From contig JALHMB010000001.1 in NCBI GenBank assembly GCA_022844275.1, positions 620,001 through 684,000 of the forward strand: a stretch of 64,000 nt of DNA, written 5' to 3'. Under the pieces are notes generated by a model. The model was not told the origin of the DNA. It worked only from the letters and a program-made list of their open reading frames with translations, and searched no databases. The translations under genes and the position numbers were made by a program. The first letter of the stretch is position 1; each line of letters begins with the position of its first letter. Origin of the DNA: Hyphomicrobiaceae bacterium. GTDB taxonomy: Bacteria > Pseudomonadota > Alphaproteobacteria > Rhizobiales > Hyphomicrobiaceae. Positions 38,062 to 47,471 of this stretch are shown in pieces.

Positions 38062-38867
38062 CAGCCGCGCGCCATCCGTTCGAGCAGACGCTTGAGATGC
38101 ACGCCCGCGACCTCGCGCCGATACCACGTTGTTGCCAGCGGGTCGGTCGGTGGATCGAGTCCTTCGACAGCCACCTGAGCCGCACGCGTGATCGTGGCCG
38201 CATCCAGGCTCTGGCCATCGAGAACGCGCTCGACCGCGCTCGCCTGAAGCGGCATCGGGCCCATCGCGCCGAAGGCCACGCGCGCACCGCGAATGCGCCC
38301 ACCCTGGCGCGGCAAGTAAGCGGCAATCGACAGCACCGACACGCCCTTCGGCTTGATGCGGCTCGCCTTCAGAAAACCAAAGTCGGCGGGCGCCTGCGGT
38401 CGCGGCACCTGCACTGACGCGACGAGACCAATCCGGCCGCGCTCGCGCAGCACGTCGGCGATCGGGCGCGGCGCAGCACTCTGTCCGGCAACACTCACGC
38501 GAGCTCCGAGTGCGAGCATCGCTACCGCAAAGTCACCGTAAGGGTGGGGCGCGAAGAGATTACCGCCGACCGTCGCCATATTCCGGATCTGCGGCCCGCC
38601 GACAGAGCGCGCAACGGGAGCCAGGAACGTCAGGTCGCGATGCACGGCGATCATGGCCATGGTAACGCCCGCACCGATCGTGACGCCGTCGCCAGAAAGT
38701 CGAATGTCGGCAAGCACCGGATCGCTACTGCGCACGATCCGCGTGGCCGTCACGCCGGCATTGACGTCCCGCATGACGAGCGTGCCGCCGGCCATGTATA
38801 TGGCATCAGCGCCCATGGCGCGCTGCGCCTCGGCAATCGTCGCGTGCGTTTCGACGGACTGGATCAT
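38061..38867 (-). CDS. Molybdenum hydroxylase FAD-binding subunit (CoxM-like)
   Basis: 268 residues. The FAD motifs are YMAGGTLVMRDVNAGVTATR near residue 25 (AGGT) and the ATVGGNLF segment (NMATVGGNLFAPHPYGDF) near residue 97. C-terminal CO-dehydrogenase flavoprotein domain is present. The length is normal for the family. It hands electrons to the final acceptor. Overlaps the SRPBCC gene by 4 bp. Confidence 0.93.
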   Translation of the reverse strand: MIQSVETHATIAEAQRAMGADAIYMAGGTLVMRDVNAGVTATRIVRSSDPVLADIRLSGDGVTIGAGVTMAMIAVHRDLTFLAPVARSVGGPQIRNMATVGGNLFAPHPYGDFAVAMLALGARVSVAGQSAAPRPIADVLRERGRIGLVASVQVPRPQAPADFGFLKASRIKPKGVSVLSIAAYLPRQGGRIRGARVAFGAMGPMPLQASAVERVLDGQSLDAATITRAAQVAVEGLDPPTDPLATTWYRREVAGVHLKRLLERMARG

Positions 38868-39328
38868 CGATCATCCCCCTTTCGCGACACCGGAAGCCCA
38901 ATGTGCTCGCGCACCGCGTCGAAGCCGGCACGGAAGATCCCGTTCGACACCAAGTCGCGCAGCTCCGTCTCACGGCCCGGCGGCGTATCGAAGCGGCTCT
39001 GCCAATGCCAGAACGTCCGGTCGCCATCCGTCACTGGTGCCAAGCGCACGTGCGCTACGTAGTTGAGAAGCGGTATCGGCGTATCCAGCAGGCAATAGGA
39101 AAACGCCATGTCGGCATCGGAAAGAGTCAGCAGCTGTTCGCGCACTTCCGACCCGTCGGCCAGATGAAGCAGCCGCACGCAGCCGATCTTGTCGGAGGAA
39201 TAGCCGCGCTCGATGTGACTGTCGGCAATGGCCGGATGCCAACGATCAAAGCCGTTGAAGTCGCGCAGAACGGCCCACACCGCCTCGACCGGCGCGTCAA
39301 GAACTGTGCTCTCAACAATGCGCACCAT
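38864..39328 (-). CDS. SRPBCC family protein (second tandem copy)
   Basis: 154 residues. LDAPVEAVWAVLRDFNGFDR, WHPAIADS, SDKIGCVRLLHLADGSEVRE and TPVTD-like LAPVTDGDRTFWHWQSRF show the START/Bet v 1-like ligand-binding fold. Clearly paralogous to the protein encoded 1 bp upstream. CoxG, an SRPBCC protein, accompanies CO dehydrogenase genes as a membrane anchor; that role here is inference. Confidence 0.88.
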   Translation of the reverse strand: MVRIVESTVLDAPVEAVWAVLRDFNGFDRWHPAIADSHIERGYSSDKIGCVRLLHLADGSEVREQLLTLSDADMAFSYCLLDTPIPLLNYVAHVRLAPVTDGDRTFWHWQSRFDTPPGRETELRDLVSNGIFRAGFDAVREHIGLPVSRKGDDR

Positions 39329-39329
39329 G

Positions 39330-39767
39330 TCAGCCCACCAACTGCCGCTTCAGCGCGTCGAAGCCGGCTTGGAAGACGTTGTTGCCAATGCCGTCGACGA
39401 GATCGGCCGCCAGTTCCGGCGCGCATTCGAACTCGGCGGTCCATTCGACAAAGGTCCGGTCGCCGTCGCTGATCGGTGTCAGTCGCATGGTCGCTAGGTA
39501 GTCTGTCAGTGGCATCGGCGACTCGAGGATTGAATAGGTGAAGAACAAATCGTAGTCCGAAAGACCGAGCAGCTTTTCGCGCAGGCGATCTCCGTTCTGC
39601 AGGCGAAAGTCGCGGACGCACCCGATCTTGTCGGATGGCTCGCCATTCTCGATGCGGCTTTCCCGGATGCGCGGATGCCAGCGCGGCATGGCATTGAAGT
39701 CGCGCACCTTCTCCCAGACCTTGGCGGCCGGGGCATCGATGACGGAGGATACATAGATGCGGGGCAT
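39330..39767 (-). CDS. SRPBCC family protein (first tandem copy)
   Basis: 145 residues: SVIDAPAAKVWEKVRDFNAM, RWHPRIRES, SDKIGCVRDFRLQNGDRLRE and LTPISDGDRTFVEWTAEFEC. Same fold and landmark order as the next gene, so a tandem duplication. The start codon directly follows the flotillin-like stop (TAAATG), implying coupling. Function in the cluster is unknown. Confidence 0.88.
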   Translation of the reverse strand: MPRIYVSSVIDAPAAKVWEKVRDFNAMPRWHPRIRESRIENGEPSDKIGCVRDFRLQNGDRLREKLLGLSDYDLFFTYSILESPMPLTDYLATMRLTPISDGDRTFVEWTAEFECAPELAADLVDGIGNNVFQAGFDALKRQLVG

Positions 39768-42551
39768 TTAGGCCGATCCTCCTTCGGGCTTCGAACCGCC
39801 CGGCGCCTTGCCGCCGCCGCTCCCGGATCCACCACCTTTGCGGGCTTCGGTCGCGATCCGCTGCATATCGGAGGCCTCACGCATGAGGCCGCCCTGCTTG
39901 GCGAGATTTGCGCCGTCGATGCCGATATCCGCGAGCAGGCTGTCGATCATCGGGGCCTGCACGCGATAGCGCAAAGCCGAGTTGATCACCTCGTCGGTCG
40001 GGCTGCCCGAGCGGCCCTCCCCGCCCGAGCCGCTCATGCCGTCGAGCTGCATGATGCGGATGTCCTGTATCTTCTCCAATGGCTTCACCGATGCAGCGAC
40101 GATGCCTTCGACATGCTCCAGCAGCTTGCGACGGAACAGCGAGATGCGCGCCGGATCCGTGAGCACGTTCTCGGCCTCGTTGAGGAGACGCTGAGCCTCG
40201 GCCTCGACCGTGAGCCGGACCTTCTCGGCGCCAGCCGCGATCGTGCGTTCGGCAGCAGCCTTCTCCGCCAACAGTACATCGATGGCCTTGCGCCGGTTGG
40301 CGACCTCGGTCTCGCGCGCGGTCGCGATCCGTTCCTCGGCGGCAACCGCATCGGCGCGCGCCCTATCGGCTTCGAGCCGGGCCGCCGTTTCCTCGAGCGA
40401 CTTGCGATAGAGCATGATCGCCTTGTCCATCTGTGCCGTCTCGACGAGCCTCTCGCGCTCGACTTCCAGCCGGCGACGCTCAGCCTCGTGCGCAATGCGG
40501 ACCTCGTCGAGCCCACGCTCGGAAGCGACGCGTGCACGCTCGATATCCTCGCGGCTCTCGATCTCGGCTTCGCGCAGTGCCTGGACACGGGCGATTTCGA
40601 GTTGCTCGAGCGACTGACGCCGTCCGAGTTTGGCCGCCTCGACAGCCCTTTCGCGTTCGACTTCGGCCGTCTCGACGGAGGTTTGCGCCGTCAGCTGGGC
40701 ACGGCGAACGTCGGCCTCTGCTGCCACGCGTGCACTCTTCTTCGACGCGAGTTCGACGATGCGCGCTTCCTCGGCCGCTTCGACCTCGCGCTTGCGCTCG
40801 ATGTCGATGACTTCGCGAGTCTGCTGACTCGCGATGCGCTCCTGCTCCAGCTTCAGCTCGGCGGCGATCCTCGCCCGCTCGACGCTCTCACGTCGCGCGA
40901 TATCGGCCGCCTCGATCGCCTTGTCGCGAGCGATCTCCTCGGCCCGGGTGGCGAGCTCGGCTTCGATACGTTCGGCCGCAACGCCCTTTTCGCGCGCAAT
41001 ACGCGCCGCATCGATCGCCCGTCCGGCTGCGATCTCGGCTGCTTCCACCACCTGCTGCCGCTCGATCTCCATGGCGCGGATGCGCTGATCCTCGCTGATA
41101 CGCGACTCGGATATCTTGGCTGCCTGGGCAATCCGCTGACGTTCGGTCGCCTCGCGTGCAGCGATCTCTGCTTCCTCTAGGCCCTGCTGACGCGCGATCT
41201 CGCGCCGGCGGATATCTTCCTCGCCCCGGATACGCGTCTGAGTGAGGATGAGCGTCTGCGCCATCCGCGCCTTCTCGGTTTCCTCGCGGGCGGCGATCTC
41301 GGCCTGCTCGACGGCGCGTTGGCGCTCGATCTCCATCGACTGCGTTTCGCGATCCTTCTGGATGCGCGTCTCCGTCACCGCCTTTTCCTGCAGGATGCGC
41401 GCACGCTCGATCGATTCACGTGCCGCGATCTCGGCAGCTTCGAGCAGTCGCGTCCGCTCGATCTCACGCGCTGTCGTTTCCTGCTCGTTGATGATGCGCG
41501 CCTCCTTGAGGGCACGCTCCTGCAGAATGCGGGCTGTCTCGACCTGCTCGCGGGCAGAGATTTCCTCCGATTCGACCGTCTGGGTTCGGGCGATCTCGCG
41601 TCGGCGGATTTCCACTTCAGACGCGATCCGCGCCTCTGCAATGGCCCGCTCGTTTGCGATGCGTGCCCGCTCGATGGCTTCACGGGCGAGAATCTGAGCA
41701 GACTCGGCCTGCGTCTCACGCTCGGCCCGCTCCTTGGCCAGCAGCGCGCGCTGCTGCGCCCGACGGAACTCGACGTCGCGCTCCTGCTCGAGCCGGGCTT
41801 CCTCGCTCGAACGCTCGATTTCCAGTGCCTGCTTCTCTGCTTCCAGATTGCGCGTGCGAATCTGGATCGTTGCATCCTGCTCGATGTCGTTGCGCAGCTT
41901 GCGCCGGTCCTCGATATCCTTGATGAGGACCGTCAGACCCTCGGCATCGAACCGGTTTGAAGGATTGAAGAATTCTAGGCTTGTCTGGTCGATGTCGAGG
42001 ATGGCGACGGATTCGAGCTCGAGGCCGTTGCGCGACAGATCGTTCTCGACCGCCTGCCGGACGCGCTCCACGTAGTTCGTTCGGTTCTCGTGCATGCTGC
42101 TCATATCCATCGCAGCAGCAGCGGCCCGCATGGCGCTCTCGAACTTGCCGGCGAGCAGGGCGTGCAGGCTTTCCGGCTCAAGTGTGCGTCGACCGAGTGT
42201 GGAAGCTGCCATGGCCACCGCGCGGCGCTCGGGCTGGACGCGCACGTAGAACTCAGCTTCGACATCGACGCGCATGCGATCCTTGGTGATCAGCGCATCG
42301 TTGGACGTCCGCGATACCTTCAGCGGCAAGGTGTTCATATTGACGGGCGTAATGTCGTGGATCATCGGCCAGACGAACGCGCCGCCGTCGATCACGACCT
42401 TTTCACCCAGGAACCCGGTCCTGACGAACGCGATCTCCTTGGTCGATCGGCGATAGAGCCGCTGCAGAACCCAGAAGATAATGGCGATCACCACCACCGC
42501 GATGATGAGCCAGAGGATGAGCTGGCCGATCACTTCTCCGGATATGGACAT
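39768..42551 (-). CDS. Flotillin-like (SPFH) protein with 44-residue tandem repeats
   Basis: 927 residues. A transmembrane helix at about 9-31 is followed by an SPFH domain (about 35-230: FVRTGFLGEKVVIDGGAFVW, NTLPLKVSRTSNDALITKDR). Then come about 500 charged residues rich in Glu, Arg, Ala and Ile, and a Gly-rich tail (905-927). Residues 275-626 are eight back-to-back 44-residue units built on EIERxxxVEAAEIAxRE...ARI. 44 is 4x11, so an extended hendecad, near-straight coiled coil is expected. YqiK/flotillin proteins organise membrane domains. This one is much longer than usual (about 450-550) and sits in an operon with a Mo-hydroxylase. Confidence 0.88.
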   Translation of the reverse strand: MSISGEVIGQLILWLIIAVVVIAIIFWVLQRLYRRSTKEIAFVRTGFLGEKVVIDGGAFVWPMIHDITPVNMNTLPLKVSRTSNDALITKDRMRVDVEAEFYVRVQPERRAVAMAASTLGRRTLEPESLHALLAGKFESAMRAAAAAMDMSSMHENRTNYVERVRQAVENDLSRNGLELESVAILDIDQTSLEFFNPSNRFDAEGLTVLIKDIEDRRKLRNDIEQDATIQIRTRNLEAEKQALEIERSSEEARLEQERDVEFRRAQQRALLAKERAERETQAESAQILAREAIERARIANERAIAEARIASEVEIRRREIARTQTVESEEISAREQVETARILQERALKEARIINEQETTAREIERTRLLEAAEIAARESIERARILQEKAVTETRIQKDRETQSMEIERQRAVEQAEIAAREETEKARMAQTLILTQTRIRGEEDIRRREIARQQGLEEAEIAAREATERQRIAQAAKISESRISEDQRIRAMEIERQQVVEAAEIAAGRAIDAARIAREKGVAAERIEAELATRAEEIARDKAIEAADIARRESVERARIAAELKLEQERIASQQTREVIDIERKREVEAAEEARIVELASKKSARVAAEADVRRAQLTAQTSVETAEVERERAVEAAKLGRRQSLEQLEIARVQALREAEIESREDIERARVASERGLDEVRIAHEAERRRLEVERERLVETAQMDKAIMLYRKSLEETAARLEADRARADAVAAEERIATARETEVANRRKAIDVLLAEKAAAERTIAAGAEKVRLTVEAEAQRLLNEAENVLTDPARISLFRRKLLEHVEGIVAASVKPLEKIQDIRIMQLDGMSGSGGEGRSGSPTDEVINSALRYRVQAPMIDSLLADIGIDGANLAKQGGLMREASDMQRIATEARKGGGSGSGGGKAPGGSKPEGGSA
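40674..41729 (-). repeat. Eight tandem 132-bp coding repeats in the flotillin-like gene
   Basis: Codons 275-626 form eight in-phase 44-codon units without gaps, starting at residues 275, 319, 363, 407, 451, 495, 539 and 583. The DNA copies are diverged, so this is an old expansion. A further EVER landmark pair at residues 630 and 696 keeps 11-residue spacing (66 = 6x11). Confidence 0.85.
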
Positions 42552-42581
42552 GTCCGTTCCTCCTTACGCACTCAACGGCGG

Positions 42582-43424
42582 CTAGCGCCGGCCCCGGCCC
42601 TTGCGGGCAATGCGCTTGAACATGCGCGTTTGTTCGGTCAGGGCGATTTCTGTTGGCAGGCGCTCCATCGAAGACGCGCCGTAGAAGCCGTGGCAATTGG
42701 ATGTGTTGTTGAGGATGAATTCGGCATCGTCGGGCATGGCGACTGGGCCGCCATGGACGAGAACGATCACCTCCGGGTTGACCTTGAGGGCGGCTTCCGC
42801 CCAGGCCTCGACGAGAGCCGGGCATTCCGACAGCTTGAGCGCAGTCTCGGCGCCGATGCTGCCACCCGTCGTGAGGCCGAGATGGCAAACGATGATATCG
42901 GCACCCGCTTTCGCCATGGCCGTCGCCTCGTCCGCGTTGAAGACGTAGGGCGAAGTCAGCATGTCCTTGGCATGTGCAGTGGCGATCATGTCGACCTCCA
43001 GCCCATAGGTCATGCCCGTCTCTTCAAGATTGGCGCGGAAGACACCATCGATGAGCCCGACGGTTGGAAAGTTCTGCACGCCGGAGAAGCCGATCCGCTT
43101 CAGCTCGTCGAGGAACACGTCCATCTTGCGGAAAGGATCGGTGCCGTTGACGCCAGCGAGCACGGGCGTGTTGCGCACAACGGGCAGCACTTCAGCCGCC
43201 ATATCCACGACGATCTGGTTCGCGTCACCGTATGCCATCAGCCCCGCGAGCGAGCCCCGTCCGGCCATGCGGTAGCGGCCAGAGTTGTAAATGACAATGA
43301 GATCTATGCCGCCGGCTTCTTCGCATTTTGCCGACAGACCCGTACCGGCGCCGCCGCCGATGATCGGCACGCCATCGGCCATCATGGCGCGAAGCCTTTC
43401 CAGGATCTTCTGACGCGGAATCAC
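42582..43424 (-). CDS. Phosphoenolpyruvate hydrolase-like TIM-barrel protein
   Basis: 280 residues: [71 protein letters not shown] and a C-terminal [16 protein letters not shown]. This is the pfam09370-type TIM barrel found alone in bacteria and as the C-terminal domain of plant Tm-1. The biochemical role is not settled. It overlaps the Tm-1-like fusion gene by 4 bp, so both Tm-1 domains are made side by side. Confidence 0.88.
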   Translation of the reverse strand: MIPRQKILERLRAMMADGVPIIGGGAGTGLSAKCEEAGGIDLIVIYNSGRYRMAGRGSLAGLMAYGDANQIVVDMAAEVLPVVRNTPVLAGVNGTDPFRKMDVFLDELKRIGFSGVQNFPTVGLIDGVFRANLEETGMTYGLEVDMIATAHAKDMLTSPYVFNADEATAMAKAGADIIVCHLGLTTGGSIGAETALKLSECPALVEAWAEAALKVNPEVIVLVHGGPVAMPDDAEFILNNTSNCHGFYGASSMERLPTEIALTEQTRMFKRIARKGRGRR

Positions 43425-45613
43425 CGATGCACCTCCCCACGAGTGCGCGCGCGGCCATCGCCGTGCAGGTTGCGGAATGCGGCGACCAGAGCCGCCGCGA
43501 ACTCCGGTGCGTTGATGTGGTGGGGCACGCGGATGAGCTGGCGCGATGACGTCTGGCGCACGGTTTCGACAAGCGCGGCGTAGAGAGCAGCGCGCGCCGT
43601 GAGATCGTGAAAGGGCTTACCCGGCGCATCGAGCGCCGAGACGCCACCTTCGGGGAGGAAGAAGCGCACCTGCCCTTCCATCCGGTTGAGCCGCTCGCCG
43701 ATCCAGCGCCCCATGCGCGTATTCTCTTCAGGAGTGGTGCGCATCAGCGTGATCTGCGGATTGTGCTTATAGAGGAGCCGCCCCGCGTAGCGCTCGGGGA
43801 CGGTTTCCGGCGCGCCGAAGTTGACCATGTCGAGGGCGCCGACTGAGCCGATATAGGGAATGCGCGTGCGAACGATCGCCCCGAAACGGTCCTCGGTCGC
43901 CGCAAACACGCCGCCCATCAGTAGATCGCAGACTTCCGTCGTGCTGATGTCGAGAACGCCGACGATCTTTCCGCTATCGACGAGCACTTCCATGGCTTGC
44001 CCGCCAACCCCGGTCGCGTGGAACACGAGGCAATCATGGGTCGCGGCGAGCTGCTTGGTGACCTGCTGCACGCAAGGCGTTGTGACGCCGAACATTGTGA
44101 GACCGATTGCCGGCTTCGTCGAAGCGCGCGGCTTCGCGGCTTGGCGCGCGCTGACCATGCCGATCATGGCCTGTGCTGCGTTTGCCAGCACTTCCTCGGT
44201 GATGGCATTGAGGCCCTGGACATCGGCGACCGACGGCATCATCATGATGTCGGACGGCCCGAGATATTTGCTGACTTCGCCGGATGCGACGGTCGATACA
44301 ATGAGCTTGGGAATGCCGACAGGAAGCGCACGCATGGCGGGCGCCACTATGGCCGTACCGCCCGAGCCGCCTGCCGACAGCACGCCGGCAATCCCACTCT
44401 GACGTACGATCCAGCGACGGAACGCCTCCGTCATGCCGGCCACTGACTGACCGCGGTCGCCAGTAAAGACGCCAGCCGCACCGCGCGGATGAAATGCTGC
44501 GATCTGATGCGCGGGAATTTCCGCACCCGAATGACCACCGGATGTGGACAGGTCGACCAATCGAACGGGCAGACCGGCAGCGCGGACGAGATCGCGCATG
44601 TAGCGCAGCTCGTCGCCCTTCGTGTCGAGCGTTCCAGCGACGAGCACAACCGGCCGGCCGGCACCGGCGAGCGGCCTGATCTCGACGCTGCTTCCGGCGG
44701 CGGTCAGCGGCCGGGTCGTCACGACGCGAGCCAGTTGCTCGAGACGCTGGACGGGGACGGGCTGCGACCAGCGCGTCGGTATGACGGGATTTGAGTTGTA
44801 GATCTTCAGGGACGTCGATCCGGCACTCGCGTTCGAAGCCGACGTCGAGGGCGGCGCGGCGGTGGTTGCTGGCCCCACATCTTCGTGGCCGTGTCGGCCG
44901 ACGCCCAGCAGTCGCTGCTGCAGCTCGCGGTCGCCAGCAAGTTCGCGCGCCGCCGAGATGCGGTTGATGCGACCATTGACCATGATCGCGACGTTTTCGG
45001 CGACAGCACAGGCCACGCCGATGTTCTGTTCGATGACGAGGACATCCATATCGCCGTCTTCGCCAAGCTGCTGGAGCATCTCCTCAACCTGGGCGACGAT
45101 GACAGGCGCAAGGCCTTCCGTCGGCTCGTCCATGACAAGCAGCCGCGGGTTGGCGAGCAGAGCGCGCGAGATCGCGAGCATCTGCTGCTCGCCGCCGGAG
45201 AGCTGCCCGCCGCCATTCGACTTGCGCTCGGCAAGACGCGGGAAGGTCGCGTAGACACGCTCGATCGTCCACACACCCTTACGCCGACCGGACACGAGCC
45301 GCAGATGCTCGTCGACCGTCAGCGAGGGCCACAAGCGTCTGCCTTGTGGCACATAGCCAATGCCGAGCTGAGCAACATCGGCTGGTGTGAGGCCGACGAG
45401 GGACTGCCCGCCAAAGCTGATCGAGCCTGAGGCAACTGGCACAAGACCCATGATGGCCTTGCAGAGTGTCGTCTTGCCCATACCGTTGCGGCCGACGACG
45501 GACAACACGCCGCTCTTGAGGCTGAGGTCGACGCCCTGCAGCGCGTGCGATGCGCCGTAGTACACGTTGAGCGCGCGGATCTCGAGTGTCGGCGCGCGGC
45601 TACGCTCAGCCAT
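43421..45613 (-). CDS. LivF-type ABC ATPase :: Tm-1/UPF0261 fusion protein
   Basis: 730 residues from the ATG at 45613 with GGAGG 5 nt upstream; a GTG two codons earlier is possible. Residues 1-238 are a complete LivF ATPase: Walker [13 protein letters not shown], signature [16 protein letters not shown], Walker [14 protein letters not shown]. An Ala/Ser/Thr-rich linker (about 240-318) follows. The C-terminal UPF0261/Tm-1 domain begins [20 protein letters not shown] and has [44 protein letters not shown] and [18 protein letters not shown]. The LivF half should power the LivHM permease. The attached domain's role is unknown. Confidence 0.9.
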   Translation of the reverse strand: MAERSRAPTLEIRALNVYYGASHALQGVDLSLKSGVLSVVGRNGMGKTTLCKAIMGLVPVASGSISFGGQSLVGLTPADVAQLGIGYVPQGRRLWPSLTVDEHLRLVSGRRKGVWTIERVYATFPRLAERKSNGGGQLSGGEQQMLAISRALLANPRLLVMDEPTEGLAPVIVAQVEEMLQQLGEDGDMDVLVIEQNIGVACAVAENVAIMVNGRINRISAARELAGDRELQQRLLGVGRHGHEDVGPATTAAPPSTSASNASAGSTSLKIYNSNPVIPTRWSQPVPVQRLEQLARVVTTRPLTAAGSSVEIRPLAGAGRPVVLVAGTLDTKGDELRYMRDLVRAAGLPVRLVDLSTSGGHSGAEIPAHQIAAFHPRGAAGVFTGDRGQSVAGMTEAFRRWIVRQSGIAGVLSAGGSGGTAIVAPAMRALPVGIPKLIVSTVASGEVSKYLGPSDIMMMPSVADVQGLNAITEEVLANAAQAMIGMVSARQAAKPRASTKPAIGLTMFGVTTPCVQQVTKQLAATHDCLVFHATGVGGQAMEVLVDSGKIVGVLDISTTEVCDLLMGGVFAATEDRFGAIVRTRIPYIGSVGALDMVNFGAPETVPERYAGRLLYKHNPQITLMRTTPEENTRMGRWIGERLNRMEGQVRFFLPEGGVSALDAPGKPFHDLTARAALYAALVETVRQTSSRQLIRVPHHINAPEFAAALVAAFRNLHGDGRARTRGEVHR

Positions 45614-46418
45614 GCCCACCTCCGAGATAAAGTTCCTGCACTTCCGGATCGTTCTCGATCTCCTCGGGCGTTCCTTCCTTGAAGACGCGACCGTTGTGCA
45701 TCATCGTCACGCTCTCGGCGACGCGCAGTGCAACATCCATGTCGTGCTCGATGATGATGTAGCCGATGTGGTCGGGCAGCCCCGACAGGATCGCCACAAG
45801 CTCGGCCCGCTCGGCAGGCGAGAGGCCCGCAGCGGGTTCATCGAAGAGGATGAAGCGCGGCGCACCAGCGAGCGCGAGCGCAATCTCGAGCTGACGCTGC
45901 TGGCCATAGGACAACGACGACACCAGAGTGTCGCGTACACGCGCGAGGTGAACGGCCGCGATCAGTTCATCGGCGCGCGCGACAATCGCGTCGCTTGGGC
46001 GCGGCCTCAACAGCGAGAAGCGTCCGCGCGAGACGCCGAGGCATGCCAGATAGACGTTGTCAGCGACCGTCATGCCGCCGAACAGCAGCGAGATCTGATA
46101 GGTCCGGCGCAAGCCGCGTCGAATGCGCTCGTGCGCAGGGAAGTTGGTCAGGTCCTCACCAAACAACCGGATCGTACCCGACGTCGGCAGAAAATCCCCG
46201 GTCACGCAGTTGAACAATGTCGTCTTGCCGGCGCCATTGGAGCCCAGCACCGCGCGCCGCTCGCCCGGCCGCACCGACATCGTGACGTCCGAGATGGCGG
46301 CAAGCGCGCCGAAAAGCTTGGTCACGCCACGCAGCTCGAGTGCATTGCCGGTCGTCACCGAGCCGAGCCGCTCGGCCGTGCTTCGATCACGTGTGCTCGC
46401 GATTGCGCTGCGGGCCAT
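45606..46418 (-). CDS. livG: Branched-chain amino acid-type ABC transporter ATPase LivG
   Basis: 270 residues from the ATG at 46418. Walker [21 protein letters not shown], the LivG-specific [20 protein letters not shown], signature [15 protein letters not shown] and Walker [14 protein letters not shown]. Start 2 bp after livM; stop overlaps the livF fusion. The cargo need not be an amino acid: Liv-type importers near catabolic genes often carry aromatic acids or amides. Confidence 0.94.
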   Translation of the reverse strand: MARSAIASTRDRSTAERLGSVTTGNALELRGVTKLFGALAAISDVTMSVRPGERRAVLGSNGAGKTTLFNCVTGDFLPTSGTIRLFGEDLTNFPAHERIRRGLRRTYQISLLFGGMTVADNVYLACLGVSRGRFSLLRPRPSDAIVARADELIAAVHLARVRDTLVSSLSYGQQRQLEIALALAGAPRFILFDEPAAGLSPAERAELVAILSGLPDHIGYIIIEHDMDVALRVAESVTMMHNGRVFKEGTPEEIENDPEVQELYLGGGHG

Positions 46419-46420
46419 GA

Positions 46421-47470
46421 TCAGCGCCTCCCGCCCAGCAGTGCGTCGCGGTTTGTTTCGCGTCGCGCTTGATATCTGTCCCACAGGCCGAGCACGCCAT
46501 CAGGAGAGAAGCCGACGACGGCCAGAAAACCCAGTCCGACGACCAGTTTGAAGCGCTCTCCGGACATGCCGATCGCGTGGAGGATATCGGAAGAGAACAC
46601 GCTGAGAATGGCGTAGATGAACGCGCCGATGAACGGGCCGATCGGACGCCGCAATCCACCGACGACGGCGATCACCAGAATGTCGATGACCTGCGGAATG
46701 CCGGCGGTTCCCGGCACGACCTGGGCATTCTGCCAAACAAGCAAGATGCCACCGAACGCGGCGATGACGCTCGCGAATGTATAGGCGAGAATGCGATGAG
46801 CCGTGACCGAGAAGCCCAGCGCACTCATGCGACGCGGATTGTCGCGGACGCCCTGCAGCGCTAGACCGAACGGCGTCCGCCCTATCCATACGACGGCCAG
46901 ATATGAGAGCGTCGCGCAGGCGAGCGTCAGATAGTAGAACGGGACCGACTGGCGCCAGTCGATGTCGAACCACCTAGGTGGGATGACGTTGTTGAAGCCG
47001 GTGTAGCCGTTGAAGATGCCGTAGTTCTGGCGCGTGAAATAGAAAAACGCGGCGGCGATCGCCAGCGTGATCATGATCGTGTAGATGCCTTCGGTGCGCA
47101 CCGCGAGCGCGCCGACCAACGTTCCGAACAACATCGCGATTACGATCGCGAGCGGGATGTGCAGCCACCACGGCCAGCCGAGACTGATCTGCGGTACGCC
47201 GCTCGTGCCGAGAATAGCAACGACGTAGCCCGCCAGCGCCGCCACTGTCATCTGGATCAGGCTGACCATGCCGCCGTATCCGGCGAGCACCATCAGCGAC
47301 AGGGCGATCATCCCGAGGATGAAGCTCCAGCCGAAGATCTGATAGAGCACGAAATTGCTGGCGAAGGCCGGCATCGCCAGCAGCAGCACGCCGAGCACCC
47401 AGGCTGCGGGCGGGATACGCTCCAGGACGATCAGCCTTCCAGGTTCGCTTCTCGGCAAAACGTCGGCCAT
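46421..47470 (-). CDS. livM: Branched-chain amino acid-type ABC permease LivM
   Basis: 349 residues from the ATG at 47470. About ten helices. GYGGMVSLIQMTVAALAGYV near the start and IPQVIDILVIAVVGGLRRPI-PFIGA near the end are LivM blocks. Starts 1 bp after the livH stop (TGACATGG). Confidence 0.93.
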   Translation of the reverse strand: MADVLPRSEPGRLIVLERIPPAAWVLGVLLLAMPAFASNFVLYQIFGWSFILGMIALSLMVLAGYGGMVSLIQMTVAALAGYVVAILGTSGVPQISLGWPWWLHIPLAIVIAMLFGTLVGALAVRTEGIYTIMITLAIAAAFFYFTRQNYGIFNGYTGFNNVIPPRWFDIDWRQSVPFYYLTLACATLSYLAVVWIGRTPFGLALQGVRDNPRRMSALGFSVTAHRILAYTFASVIAAFGGILLVWQNAQVVPGTAGIPQVIDILVIAVVGGLRRPIGPFIGAFIYAILSVFSSDILHAIGMSGERFKLVVGLGFLAVVGFSPDGVLGLWDRYQARRETNRDALLGGRR

Positions 47471-47471
47471 G

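Noticed and set aside
40674-41729. 132-bp tandem repeats as a CRISPR or satellite array
   Set aside because: They are in-frame protein repeats with diverged DNA and no unique spacers.
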